The position numbers and the translations under genes were made by a program. Shown here one piece after another: positions 11,601-25,168 of a stretch of DNA of 64,000 nucleotides. A model generated the notes under the pieces. The model was not told the origin of the DNA, made no database searches, and worked only from the letters and a program-made list of their open reading frames with translations. The DNA is from Acarospora socialis. Lineage: Eukaryota > Ascomycota > Lecanoromycetes > Acarosporales > Acarosporaceae. The stretch covers positions 62,001-126,000 of the forward strand of contig JAMYGW020000007.1 of NCBI GenBank assembly GCA_025617375.2. The letters are read 5' to 3'. Position 1 is the stretch's first letter; the number at the start of each line of letters is the position of its first letter.

Positions 11601-13559
11601 ACAAGAATCAAGAAAGTACAGATCTTTTTAGAATTGACAATCTATTATTGAAAATTCATATCAAACTACTTTCAAGTAACAGAGTTTCTCACTCACTTGA
11701 CACAAAAAAACAAAAAATAACACTGAGATGAGAAACAGAAGTGAGTGTTCAACATATTGAAGAAAAGTCTCAGCAAAATGATTCATCTCACAATATCTCA
11801 GACAGCATGCAAAAAGATACTAGAAATCAACACATTGAATTTTGCAGTTAAAGCATGCTTATATCAGATCAAAGATGAAACACAAAAATTCATAGTGTTT
11901 TGATTTAGAAAGTTATCAGAACTCAAGAAAAGATATAAGATTCACAATAAAAAACTTCTTACAATAGTGAAAACACTGTAAAAATAAAGATCTTATTTTG
12001 CAGACATCAAAAAGTCTATATAGATTTATATCAATCATAAGAATCTGAAGAACTTCACAACAATTAAGCAATTAATTACAGACAGATTCACTGAGCTGAA
12101 TTATTAGCAGACTTTGAATTTCAGATATATTACAAGAAAAATAATGAGAATAATGAAGCAAATGTCTTAAGTAAATGATCTGATCATGAAGAAGTGAAAT
12201 GAGTTCATACTGAAATTCTAAAAAAAGATCATAATGAAGTTCTAATCAAAGAGTTAACAGTAATATACAAGATAAAGAATGCTCTCTTCATGAACAAAGA
12301 ACTTATATAAAAATGTTATGTAAATAAAACTCATAAACATCTAAAAGTGAAATGCACTGAGAATCTTGTGTAAAGAAGACACAACATTGACAATTTTAAA
12401 GAATAAATTATTAAGATGATTGTCAGATGCAACTCATGTTAAAGAAACAAGATCAATTAAGATAAATAATATGATAAAGTAATGTGAATTGATGTGCTGA
12501 GCAGATCATAAAAGTTAATTATTATGAACTTTATCACAAAGTTATTATCATTTAAGAATTCAGCATGAAGAATAAAATTTGACAGTATATTGACTATAAT
12601 GAATAAATTGATCAAGTACACAATGTTCATTTTATTTAAAGACATCACAACAGCATCAATATTGACATACATCATATTGCAAAAATTAATTAACAATCAC
12701 AAGCTATCAAAGAAATTTATCATCAACAAAGACAGACTGTTCACAAGTAAGTTCTGAGAAATGCTTACAGCAGAACTTAAAATAAAACATAAGATGTTAA
12801 CAGCATATTATTTACAGATGAATGAACAAAGCAAGTGAATGAATCAGTCAGTGAAAATGTACTTGAGACACTATATCAACAAAAGTCAGAACAACTGAGT
12901 ACAACTGTTATCAATGATACAGTTTGCATACAACAACATAAGAAATGAAATCATGAGAGAGACATCATTTTATGTGAATTATGAATACAACTCAAAAATA
13001 TGACAAAATTCACAAAAACACAAATTACAGAGTCAAAAAGTAATTTTGAATATCACACAGATAAAGAAACTACACAGAGATTTGACAAACAGAATTCAGC
13101 AGCAATTAAATAAGAAAAGATTTAAAAAATCATTTTAAAAAGAAGAAAAAGTATATCTTTGAATGAACAACATTAAGACAAAGAAAAAAAGTAAAAAATT
13201 GAACAGCAAGAGCATCAGATCATTTAAGATAAAGAGAAACATTAAGAAAATAAGTTATGAACTCAACTTATTTAAGAAAATAAAAATACATCTCATATTT
13301 CATGCATTCATGCTGCAGCACTGCAATCAATCAATATTACTTTAAACAATTGAGATGCTGATTGAATCTGACAAAGAATATGAAGTTGAGAATATTTTAA
13401 AAAAGAAAACAATTAATGAGAAAATTTACTATCTCATAAAATGAAGAAAATACAACATCTTCAAAAACACATAAAACTCAGAGAGAATCTCAAGAACTGT
13501 GCAAAAACATTTTGATGTTTTGAAAAAAAATCATGAAAACATTTCAGAATGATGAAGAC

Positions 13560-14010
13560 ATAAAATTAATTAATTGTTGCATGTCAGAGAGACTTTCTTC
13601 ATTCTTCATTTCATTATTATTGTTATTTAACTCAGCAATCACACAGTCAATCTTTTTCAGAGAATGAGTCTTGTTGAAATGAATTTTCTTTTAAAAATAA
13701 AAAATTTTGAAATTCAGCTTTTAAAGAGACTTCAGCTGAGCAGTGTGCTCAGTTTTCACTTTATTCAGTTGAAACTTAAGTTTCTTATGAACACAGTTAA
13801 GCAAGTTAAAAAACAGTGAAACACAAGAACAGTCACAGCAAATGTACTCAGCACACTTGAACTTCTTAAAATTATCTTTCATACAAATACAGACAATGAA
13901 ATAAGAAAAGCAACAGTTACAGACAATTAAAGCAATGATACTGAGTTGAAGAATAGTTTTTGTGAAAACAAGATGATTTTCAGATTTTGAAAGCATTGTT
14001 GCTGACAATA
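13560..14010 (-). other. Antisense cysteine-rich ORF of Gypsy element A
   Basis: On the strand opposite to gag-pol, between integrase and the 3' LTR, there is an ORF region starting near 14008. It has cysteine clusters (for example the block FKCAEYICCDCSC) and a Lys/Leu-rich tail. The same block occurs at 20343-20856 and its first part at 25169-25351, about 6255 and about 19573 (minus). It looks like a small zinc-binding or coiled-coil protein of the element. It is degraded here. Confidence 0.6.
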
Positions 14011-14074
14011 AAGCATATATATACTCTCACTTAAATAGACACTAAGAAATTAACATCTAAAAAAAAAAAAATGA

Positions 14075-14422
14075 TTTTATAATCATATTTAAAGAAACTT
14101 AATGCAGAATCAGAACTACATTTATGAATGTATACAGAGAACTGTTAAACAGTAATCATGTGACAGTTTGTTGAGCATAAAACTTAACAAGACATATCAA
14201 TAATGTTGAGAACACTATCATTACAAAAAGCATAATGATGTACTGACATATTGAGTGTATCAGATTTTATATAGTAAGATTGTTTTCTCTATGAAAATAA
14301 TCATGTTTAACTCATCTAGTTATGCAATATAAAGCTACTATTTATCTAGTATCTTTGAATCTTTATATCAAAGAGCATAAACTCTAGCTCTATAATCAAG
14401 AAATCTCAGTTAAAATGTAATA
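14075..14422 (+). repeat. 3' LTR of Gypsy element A
   Basis: 348 bp matching 8330-8677 with many C/T and G/A differences. It is preceded by an A-rich polypurine tract at about 14060-14074 and followed by the TGTCT duplication. Confidence 0.88.
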
Positions 14423-17400
14423 TGTCTTTCTTGAACTGAAGAAATGAAACTGCTTGATGAACTTCATTTTTCTTAATGTTTATACAGTATGAATTATCTT
14501 CAAGATATTTATTTATATTCATGTCTTACAGCATCTGTATAAGTTAGATCTCAGTTTTTGCACATATTGACATAATTATGTATTTAGTCTCTGTAATTGA
14601 GATAACAACAAACTTTTGCTTTTAACTTATTCATAATACTGATTCATTTTTAAGCATATATACATGTTTCAGAATTGACTTTCAATCTTGTTTGTCTAAT
14701 GCATAATTAAAGTCAAAGTATTTAAGCATAATTTAACTCTCACTGAATCTGTACACAATATTAAAATTAATAATTAATTTCACATATTGCAGCAGTCTCT
14801 TGAGCACATATTCATGATGTTTTACAGAATCACTAAAATACTGACTTAATTGATCTAGAATAAAGATAATGTTTGATTAAATATGAATTGCTGTGTATAT
14901 CAGACTTTCAATTGTATGTTAATACTATCTTTAATCTATTTTTTAATCAGCTGAACTGATAAGATAAAAAGCATTATATTTATTGAGTGAGATTGTTGTA
15001 ATCTTATATTTGTGAAATTACATATGAAGATCTTTCAACATCTTGTTCACATAATGAGTCTAATTTAGATGTAGAGTTTTTTTCTTGTAATTATATGTGA
15101 CTTGTATGTTAAGAATTTTCTGTATCTCTTTTAAGTTCTTAATTTTGAATATTTTCACAAGAACTTTCTTGAACTAGAAAATGTATGTCAGACTTGCTGA
15201 GATTACAATTATATTGTTTATATAAAAAAGCAGCATGATTCTTTTAATGCTCTTAATAAGAAGATATGAATCAGTATTATTTTAATGAAAATTTAATTTG
15301 TGCAAATTAGTGATATATTATTTATGTTAATTTTATATAATTTACTTCAGATCATAAAGACTACACAGTATATGCAGTGTACAGTTAGATGCAACTTGAA
15401 CTTCAGAAAAAATTATTATGTAAATCATCTTTTTAAGAAAGAATTTTGTGAAGATGTTGTTGATATTTACTTAATAATATTTAAGATTTTCAAGAGCAAC
15501 AATGACAAGAAAAACTTAAAAAATATTAAACTTGACTGTAGATATAAAGATGTTCTTATAATTAATGTTATATATCTATGAGAAATTTCTTATCATAACT
15601 TTTGTTTTAAACTTGTTCAAAAATTCATCAATATTCAGTTTAAATTTGAATATTTATTTGCTGATCACTATGTTTGCATTCTTTGATGATACAATTTCTC
15701 TTTATATTTTATTAACTGTCAAAGTCATCAACTCTGAATAAATAACATTCTTTTACATCTTTTCTCAGACTGAGTCTTTCACTGCTTTAATATAGATAAC
15801 AAATGTGAAAATGTTAGATCTGATGTTCTCAGTATCTTTTTTATTATTTGTGATAAATACTGTGAATATCAACATAACTCATGATATCTTAATTATAAGT
15901 TCATTAAAGTCTTTATTGTTGCTGTTCTGTTTTCTCTTTGAAATCTTAATGCACAAGAATGTTTTAACTTTCTCAGTTAAAATATTTGATGCTTTGCTGA
16001 CAGAAACTTCAATATGTGAAAACTGCTTAATCTCATTTTATTTATTTGTCTATAATCTGTTTAAGTTGATCACAGTTAATTTATTCATTATATGAATATT
16101 TAATGAGAATGTGTTGAGATTGTCTGCAGTTAATTTAAACTTTTTTTTATTGTTTAAACTCATTAATCTGAATCTATAAATTTACTCAGAAATAGTAAAC
16201 AGAGTTGTAAATGCTGTAGAATTCATGATGACTGCATTTTTTTGTAATTATTTAACTGACTTTTATTCAGAGAAAATATTCAGCATTTGTTCTTGCAGTT
16301 TGAGATCAACACTGTTTTTCTTTTTATTCTTGATGAACTTCATAGCATGATTCTTAATAATTTATTTAAGATCTAAAACTCAAAGCAGATACTGCTTTGT
16401 GATTTTATTTATATAATTCATGAAAATTCTCATTTATTCTTAATTCATGAACTTGTTCTGTCTGCTCTTCAACAACAACTTGAGATCAACATAGAAGTAG
16501 TATTTGCAATCTCAGATATAAATGTGATTAATGAATAACTGTATATCAGTGAAAATCTTTCTCAAAATTATTTGTTTATCATTGATCAAGAAATCAGTTG
16601 CTGTTCAGTTGCAAAAATAAATATCTATTTGCACTGTCTTCATTCAGAACTCTATTGAAAGTTCTGTTTTTTTAATTATGATGTGTATTGAATTTTCAAT
16701 GATATAAATAATTTTTTCAGCAACATCATTCTAAATAAACATATAAAACACAATATATTGCAGTATAATGTCAAAGAATCTGCATTAGTCATTTAAAATT
16801 GATCTTAACTTTATAACATTGTTACTCTATACAGCAAGCACTCTTGTACTGATCTGAAACTCAATTTTTAATTGTTATTTTTACAGTTTCTGTGAGACAT
16901 TATTGTGTTATTTCAGCAATATTATTTATATCTTTCAAGAATAGTTGTTCACAATTTTCAGAAAGTATTGATGTTCAATAAATGACAGAGATAAAAAACT
17001 ACATATATTAATGAAAATCAAAGCAAGAATGTTGATCTTCTACTTACTCACAGTGTGTTTTTGTTGATTGATAAACTTGATAATGACACAAATTTTACAC
17101 ATATTTTTTTTGTCTTTAGCAATGAGAATTGAATTCTCAAAAATTATAACTTTATAAAGATTGCAAAGTTTTGCAGAGTCAAGATGAACAAACTGTTGAT
17201 GTCACAACTTGTAAATCTTGATCTTTTTACTTAAGAATGAAGTATCAGCAGAGAATGAAGTGTCAACAAAATTTAATGAGTCAGTCTGCATCTAAAAGTT
17301 TATATTCAGTACTGTAACTAAAATAGTCATCTCTGAATTGAATGATATATGTATGACAGATAATTAAGCAAATTTGTTTAGTTTTTTCACAATATATTTG

Positions 17401-19225
17401 ACTATATAGACACTGTTTCACTCAGATGCTTTTATCATGATATTATCATGTTTATTTCACATATAAAGACTGTGCTGATCAAAGCTTTTCTACAATTTCA
17501 TTTTGCACATTTGCTTTTCTGATAAAAGATTAACTTCTAGTTCAGACATATAAAATGTTAAACTTAGATTCACAAAGTTTTTGAATTTGTTCTGCATCAC
17601 AGCTACTTTACAGTAGTGAGAGTATAAGTATTTTTTCTCAACTTTAATTCTTCAACATCATATACATATCAAAGAGTCACTGAAAAGTTAATATTGATCA
17701 GTTATGTGTATAAAGTATCTGAAATTCACAATTCATTTAAAACTAAATATTTTACTGACAACTTTCTTAAACAGAGTGACAATTTTATTGTCTTTCTCTG
17801 CATCAGACTCAAATAAAAATGAATCATTATTTTTCTTAATCTCAGCATCAAAAGTTCTATGCTTTCTGTCTTTATTCTTGAGTTTTATCTTGTTTTTATG
17901 ATGTAAATTATCTACAAATAACTTGTCTGACTTTCTGACTGATTTGACTGCAGTTAAAACAAATAATTTTTTTAACTTAATGTTCTTGTAAGCAGCAGAA
18001 AGATATTCACAGTCTTAAATATGATGAAAATTACAGCAAAGAAGACATTTAACTGATTTATGCTGAAAAGAGTGATTATTGCTGAAGCTTGACAATCTTC
18101 AATAATGATATCTCACATCATGCTGATATAAGTGTGTTGAAGCTTTCTCTTTGTGTTGATCTGTTTATAAAACAGTTTCAACAGTTTTTAATTGTATCTT
18201 TTTTTCTTGAAGCTTCTGCAGACTTCTCTTGATGTTTAAAGTGTTTTGAATGTTGATTGTGTTGTGAATCACTGTGTAATTCTTAGATAATGTTTAAAGA
18301 AGTATTTGAAATTGTTACTCAAACTTAAATAGATCAGTTATATCAGACTGAGTTGCAGCAATTTTTCTGCTCAACTTACTTAGATATACTTATACTTCAT
18401 TAATGAACATATTTGTCAGCATTATGTATTCAATAAACTCTGTTAAATATTGTTTTTCAGTGATCTGCAGCTTTTTCTTGTATTTGAACTTTAAGATATT
18501 TCAAGCATTCTTTGTGTTGATCTTGTCTGCAATGTATTTTTAATTATCTGCACTAATATAAATAATAAGTCAGTACAAAGTCTTTGCATTAGATTTCTAA
18601 CTTTCAAAGTTAAAATTACTGAGTAAAAAGAAGAAATTACTGATAGAAGTATTGATCACTGAAATCTCAATGATATATCATAGATCTTTATTTATCAGTC
18701 ATTTTCTCATAAGAGTGAATCATTGATTGCAGTTTTTGTAACTGAGAATTGAGATGAGTCATTGCTTTATGAAAAAGTCATCAAAATTTATAATGTAGCT
18801 TTTGATGACAGTTGACACATAATATAAAAAATAAATAAAATGAAGTATTAAGATATACAGAAGAAGATAATGTAAATAAGAGAAAGAAGAAGTGTGTATA
18901 TTTATTTGCTTAATCATTGAGCACTGTATTAAGTTGTCAGTAAATTTTGTTTTACTCAATTTTAAAGCTTCATATCAAGTGTCAAGAATGTTGTTTTGCT
19001 CAATCTTTAAGTTCTGTGTTAACAATTAAGAATGCTTGTTTTGATTCTGTATTAAGCTGTTAAAAATGTTGTTTTGTTCAATTTTAAGACTCTATATTGA
19101 TGATCAGTAATGTTTGTTTTATTCAATCTTTGAACTTCTGTATCAAGCTGTCAAGATATTAAAACAGTATGTATTTTCTCTGAAAAGCTTCTTGCTAACT
19201 TGAGCTCATAATTTATTGAATTTAT

Positions 19226-19433
19226 TGAAAGATAAAAAGAATACTTGTGCTATACTGCTGACTAACTGTTTATTTAATGAAATATACACTGTTGACTTAA
19301 TCATGATTGATGTAAGTTGTAGAGATTGTCTATTCACATGCTCTGTCACACAGACTATATGAGTAATGAGTAATTTCTGACACTAGTTTCAATTAAGACT
19401 ATGAAAGCAGCTAGAATACCACACTTCTCAACA
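19226..19433 (-). repeat. Copia 5' LTR
   Basis: 208 bp with the TGTTGAGAAG start on the minus strand and a primer-binding-site-like sequence just inside. It pairs with 7869-8075. Confidence 0.8.
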
Positions 19434-20003
19434 CTTATTACATTTTGATCAAGATTTCATTACAAAATAATTAAAGTCACAGTTAACACAATAATCACAA
19501 GAAAACAAAGCAGATATGTCATCAATCTGAATTTTCTTTGTGATTCTTAGACAATTGAAATTTTTAGAAAGCATTGTTGCTGATGACAAACAATGTGAAT
19601 ACTCTCACTTATATAAATTTCAACTTTTCTTTCAACTTAATTCAAAAAATCATCAAATACTCAAGCATCATACAAACTCATAAGAAAAATCATACAATAA
19701 TGAAAAATGATGAAGAATCAGAAGAAATGTGTTGCAGTGAAATCTTATTTAAATGAAAAGTCTATCATTTTCATCACTTTCAAAGTCTTTCAAAAACAAT
19801 CAACTCTCTAAACTGTTTTGTATGAATCAGTAACTGTTTAGTTAAGATAAAAGAAATTTGAAAAGTGATTAAAACTGTAATGCAAAAAAAAAAATTAACA
19901 CTTTGAATACTGATCTTCAGAAGATCAAGAAGCAAAATTAAGAATTTTATAAGTATTGTATAAAATTTCATTAAAGTTTTCACACTTTCACAAACATACT
20001 TAA
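19434..20003. repeat. Antisense-ORF start plus repeat unit E copy 2
   Basis: 19434-19600 matches, on the minus strand, the first part of the antisense ORF found in the Gypsy copies, with a TATATAAG-like box upstream of its start near 19610. 19651-19950 is the second copy of unit E, followed by about 50 bp of AT-rich sequence up to the next LTR. The two reading directions diverge from a shared 60-80 bp spacer. The segment is a remnant; no LTR belongs to it on this side. Confidence 0.55.
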
Positions 20004-20319
20004 TGTTACATCTCAACTGAGATTTCTCAATTATAGGGCTAGAGTTTGTGCTCTTTAATATAAAGATTCAAAGATTCTAGATAAACAGTAGCTTTGTATT
20101 GCATAACTAGATGAGTTGAACACAATCAATTTCATAAGAAAATTAATTCTACTATATAGAAACAAACACATTGACACACTCAGTGTTTCAGTGTTCTGAT
20201 GTGTCTTTGACACATGTTTATGAGAAAATGCTTGACATTTCATCATTTTATGCTTGAGATTACACCTACTCAGATGTATCTCTCATTTCACTATTTCTTA
20301 TTAAAGTATGATCATAACA
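20004..20319 (-). repeat. 3' LTR of Gypsy element F
   Basis: 316 bp, TGTTACATCTC to GATCATAACA. The first 150 bp resemble the type A LTR, while the remainder differs. A pyrimidine-rich tract just to the right is the polypurine tract on the minus strand. Confidence 0.85.
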
Positions 20320-20342
20320 TCATCTTTTTTCTTCTAGACACT

Positions 20343-20856
20343 AGTTCTCTAAAATCTATTTAAGTGAGAGTATATATCAGCATTTGCTTATCATCTTTTG
20401 ATGATGCATCTGAAATTTAAAAATTGTCTTTGTCTCACTGATATCATATTTTGCAAAGAAAATTCTGCACTTATCTCATGTGATCATTGTTTAGACATCA
20501 GTCTTTCTTGCATTGTGATGTCTTCTGATTTCTCAGTATTGTCTGATCTGTCTTGATCTGCAAAATGTGCTGAGTGTATGTGTCAAGATTGTTTCTGCAT
20601 TGATCTCTTTTTTGATTTTTTAGAGTTTGTTTGTTCAAAAATCAAAAACAAGCTTTCTCAGACTCTTGATGAGCAACTTTTCACACTTTTAACAATAATT
20701 GCTAGATTGCAGAAAACTCTAAAACAGTCTGAAGCTCAAATTGATACAAAAGCAAATTGTCTTACTGAAGAACTTGCAGATGATAATGATGAAACAGAGA
20801 ACAAAAATTCTCAATCATTATTACAACTTGTTAATATAATGTCTTCATTCTTCTGA
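20343..20856 (+). other. Antisense cysteine-rich ORF of Gypsy element F
   Basis: This plus-strand ORF region lies between the 3' LTR and integrase of a minus-strand element. The best-preserved part (20578-20856) begins with cysteine-rich MCQDCFCIDLFF. It continues into a predicted helical, Lys/Gln-rich stretch and ends in an acidic ELADDNDETEN tail. A TATTTAAG-like box lies just upstream. Related copies occur in the other Gypsy elements of the window. Function unknown; a small zinc-binding accessory protein is one guess. Confidence 0.6.
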
Positions 20857-23800
20857 GTTAATCTCAATCTCTTTTCTCAAAATGTTGAAGTGTTTTCACA
20901 CAGTTCTTAAGATTTTTCTTGAGTTCTCAGATGCTTTCTGAGATATTATAATCTTTTTATTTTATGAGATAGTGAGCTTTTTCACTAATCATTCTCTTTT
21001 CTAAAATGTTCTCAACTTCATATTTCTTTTTGAATTTGACAGACATTTCAGTGATTTGAAGTGATATAAACTGATTGCAATGCTGTAACATGAATGCATG
21101 AAATATCAGGTGTATTCTCATTTTCTTGAGTAAGTTTAACTTGTAACTTAATTTCTTGATGTTTCATATGATCTTGAATGATCTGATGCTCTTGTTTCTC
21201 AGTTTCTTGCTTTTTTCTTTGATTCATATGTTGTCTGTTCTCAGATATATCTTTTTTTTCTTTTTAAATGATCTTGTCTTTGTCATTTGTTCTGTCTGCT
21301 GTTCAATTCATCTCATTAGATCTTGATGCAGTTTCTTCATCTGAGTGATGTCTAAAATTGCTTTTTGACTTTGTGATTCATGTTCTTTGAGATCTTGTCA
21401 TATCTCTGAATTATAGTCATAATTCATATAGAAAGATGTTTTTCTTGTGATTTCATTCTTTGTGTTGTTGTATGCAAACTGTGTCATTAATAACAGTCAT
21501 ACTCAGTTGTTCTGATTCTTGTTGATGTAGTGTTTCAAGTACATTTTACTGTTTAATTCATTTATTTGCTTTGCTTATTCATCTGTGAATGATATATCAT
21601 TAACATCTTATGTTTTATTCTGAGTTCTGCTGTAAGTGTTTCTCAAAACTTGCTTGTAAACAGCTTGTTTCTATTGGTGATAAATTTCTTTGATAGTCTG
21701 TGATTGTTAATCAATTCTTGCAGTATAATGTACATCAATACTGGTGCTGTTGCAGCTTCTTTGAATGAAATGAACATTGTGTACTTAATTAATCTGTTCA
21801 CTATAATCAATATACTATTGAATCTCACTTTTCATGCTGAATCTTTTGATGATGATAGTTTCATAATAAAATTCATGATAACTGACTCTCAGAGTGCATC
21901 TGATGTGTTTAGTTGTGTTATTCTGTTGTATCACTTATCTTAGTTGATTTTATTTCTTTGACATGAATCATACACAGTAATCATTCTGATGATTCAATTT
22001 CTAAAATTGCTAATATTGTGTCTTCTTTACACTAGATCTTCAGTGCATTTAACTTCTAAATGTTCTTTGACTCTGCTATAGTGACACATCTTTATGAGTT
22101 CTTTGTCTGTTAAGAGAGCTTGCTTTATCTTGTACATTGCTGCTAAGCTCTTCATGAGAACTCTGTTGTTGTCTTCACTCAGAATTTCAGTGTGTATCAT
22201 TTGTATATCTTCATAATTGAGTCATCTGCTCAAGACATCTGCTTCATTATTCTCATTATTCTTTTTGTAATGAATCTGAAATTCATAATCTGTCAACTGC
22301 TCTGCTCAACAAACTTGTCATTAGTTAAGTTGTTTTGTCATTATGAAGTTTCTCAGATTCTTGTGATCTGTATAGATCTGAATTGACTTGTTTATTTTTG
22401 CAAGATAAGATCTTCAGTTTTGCAGTGCTTTCACTATTGCAAGAAGTTTCTTATCATAAATCTCATATTTTTTCTTGAGTTCTGATAGTTTTCTAAATTG
22501 ATATGCTATGAGTTTCTGTTGTTTCTTCTCAATCTGATATAAATATGTGTTTATTGTGAAATCTGAAGCATCAGTTTTCAGTGTTTTTTTGCATACTGAA
22601 TTGAGTATTTTCAGATGTGCTGTTTCACTAAGACTTTTCTTTAATATGTGAAATGCATCTTTCTGTTCTTTATCTCAATGCTATTTTTTGCTCTTGCATG
22701 TTAAATGTGTTAGTGGTTTCACAATTCTTGCATAGTTTGATACAAACTTTCAATAATAGTTCATCAATTCTAGAAAGACCTGCACTTTCTTGATTCTTTT
22801 TGATGTTGATCAGTCTCTGACTGCTTTTATCTTCTTTGAATTCTTTTTGATTTGTTTAGATCAAATTACATAGTCTAGAAACTCAACTTTCTTGATCTCA
22901 AATCTGCTTTTTGACTTTTTCATGTACAAAGCTCTTTTCTTGAGCTTCACTAACATCTTGTGCACATGTTCACAGTGCTCTTCAAGATCTTCTGAGTATA
23001 TCAGAATATCATCAAGATATGTGATCACAAAATCATCAAGATATTCTTTTAATATGTCATTGATCAATCTCTGAAAGATAGTGAGTGCATTCTTCAACTC
23101 AAATGACATAACAGTATACTCATAGTGTTCATATCATGTTCAGAATGCTGTTTTTCACTTTTTATCTTCTTTCATTCTAACTCAATAATAGACATTCTTG
23201 AGATCTAAGCTCATAAATTACTTAGTCTTGTTTAATTGATTCTGCAACTCTTCTATCAATGATAGAGAATAACTGTCTTGATGAGTTATCTCATTGAGTT
23301 GTCTGTAATCAACACATAGTCATTTTTTATCATTCTTCTTTGATATGAACAGAATCAGATATTCTGCTGATGACTTTGATAATTTTATGAATTCTCTTTT
23401 TAGATTCTTGTCAAAATAAGTCTTAACTTTCTTGAGCTGATTCTCACTCATTGAGTATAATGACATTCACTTAGATTGCTTTTCATTCAATAGCAGTATT
23501 TCATAATCTCATGACTTATATTCTGATAAGCTCATTTCTGATTGTTTAAAGATCTTATATACATCTTCAACTGCACATATTTCTTTTGTAACTCAATCAA
23601 TTCATAAATTTTTTCTGCACAATCAGAGCATTTCTAGTACTGCATTATATCTGATTGATTTCATAACATTGAACATTATTTCTTGTGAATTTTCAAGAAT
23701 TAAGACTTTCACACAGATCTTCTTGTCAATTCTTTTGATGACTTTATTTATCATGTGTATGTTGAATGAACAGTGCACTCACTGTGTCACTAATTCTAAC

Positions 23801-24730
23801 ATGTTAACTACTCATTAACTCATAATGTTATCATTTGCTTCAAAATCTACCAATGTGTCAATTCAGTGTTCATCAATCATAATCTTTGTTCATATTCAAT
23901 GATCATTGTCTGATTTTTGAGACATTGCTAGCTTCTTGTTCTCTAGTCTTGTTGAGAAAGCTCTTTGTTTTTTGTTTCACTCAATTGTTCAACTTGTCTT
24001 CAGAGTTCTTGAAATCATCTTGATTTTCTTTCAATCATAAGATTCACATACTCTGAGCTGTACCACTCAATGTGTCTTTCTGAGTGTAGTCAGAGTTCAT
24101 ACTGATCATATTTTATCTGCAACTGACTCTCAAAGACTTTTACTCTTTGCAGAAATTTAAGTGATATGTACTCTTCATTGAAGATTCATCTGTCTTTATT
24201 CTGTGTGATATATTCTTTGAGCAAGTGTATCTCAATCTTGTGACTTTTCATTTTTCAAGCTTGCATCTCTTGCTCAAGCTCTTGCTTCTCAAATTGAAGC
24301 TTTTTCTCTTTCAATGCTTGATGTTGGTTCTTGAGATGCTGGTATGCTGTCTTCAGTCTTATGTTGACTTCTCACTAATTGACTTCTTCTTGATCTGCAT
24401 TCAAATTCAAGACAATTCAGATGCTATCACTGTAGTCTTTTTCTATCTGAATATCACAAGTATTGATCTCTTTAATCTTAATCTCTAAAACACACAGTTC
24501 TTTCTTTACAGCATTGTCTGATCTAGATCATTCTGTAATATCATAAGTTTCTTGCTTCTGACATAACTTTTTTGAATAATATCTGACTTTTTTCTTGCTG
24601 CTCATGTGAGTTCAACACATGTTGTTGTAGCAAGCTGTTCAGCTAAGATTGTCATGCACTACTTTTTTAGTCATGATTGCAGCTTTCTTTCTTTCTCTCT
24701 TGAGTCTTTTACAGTCTTGTGCAAGATATT

Positions 24731-25091
24731 TGTAATGTTTTAATCTGAGATTTCTTGAATATGTAGAGCTAAAAGTTTGTGCTTGTTGATATAACAGCTG
24801 GTCTGAAATGGTTCTGAACTTTAACTCTTAGATAGTTATTTAAGTTGAACATGATTGTTTTCATAAGAAAAATGACTCTACTATATAGATTGTGCTCAAT
24901 GTCTCAGCATTGAGCATTCTTGATGTCTTGATGTCTCAATGTTGAGAAATTGAGCTCTTGACTCATCTGCTCATCATCAAGCTGTTACACTGTTATGTAA
25001 CTGCTGCTCAGCAGTCTTTCTCATACACACTTCAGATAAACTTCTGATTTCAGACTCATGAGTTTTTTTCTGTTCAGACATAATCATAACA
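24731..25091 (-). repeat. 3' LTR of Gypsy element C
   Basis: 361 bp, TGTAATGTTTTAATC to ATCATAACA, with the polypurine tract (minus strand) immediately right of it. Confidence 0.85.
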
Positions 25092-25168
25092 TCATTTTTC
25101 TTTCTCAGACACTAGTTCTCTAGAGTTTATTTAAGCAAGAGTATATAACAATTTCATCATCAGCAACA

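Larger units (their letters stand above)
8330..14422 (+). mobile_element. Near-full-length Gypsy element A, nested in Copia, fossil
   Basis: 6,093 bp with 348-bp LTRs at both ends and a perfect 5-bp target duplication TGTCT (8325-8329 and 14423-14427). Gag begins near 8704 and includes a zinc-knuckle region near 9.5 kb. Reverse transcriptase is recognisable at about 11.25-11.6 kb, then RNase H and integrase to about 13.2 kb. An antisense ORF and an A-rich polypurine tract lie before the 3' LTR. All parts are in the expected Ty3/Gypsy order, but the element carries many breaks. Differences between its two LTRs are almost all transitions, so insertion time cannot be estimated from them. It is younger than the Copia element it splits. 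Confidence 0.9.
7869..19433 (-). mobile_element. Copia (Ty1-type) element, split by a nested Gypsy element
   Basis: LTRs lie at 7869-8075 (3') and 19226-19433 (5'), about 207-208 bp. On the minus strand they start TGTTGAGAAG and end near CTTTTTATCTTTCA. Beside the 5' LTR, at about 19195-19215, the minus strand reads close to TTATGAGCTC, resembling the half-tRNA-iMet primer site of Copia elements. The RNase H end is recognisable near 8100-8300 (minus-strand SKHI..YHH block), and the late integrase/linker region near 16.3-16.5 kb. Without the insert at 8330-14422 it is about 5.47 kb, near full length. It is broken throughout. The flanks on its two sides do not form a matching target duplication. 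Confidence 0.8.

Noticed and set aside
20055-20246. Minus-strand frame inside the element F LTR (also 31797-32057)
   Set aside because: The same frame recurs because the LTR is repeated; it is LTR sequence read through, not a gene.
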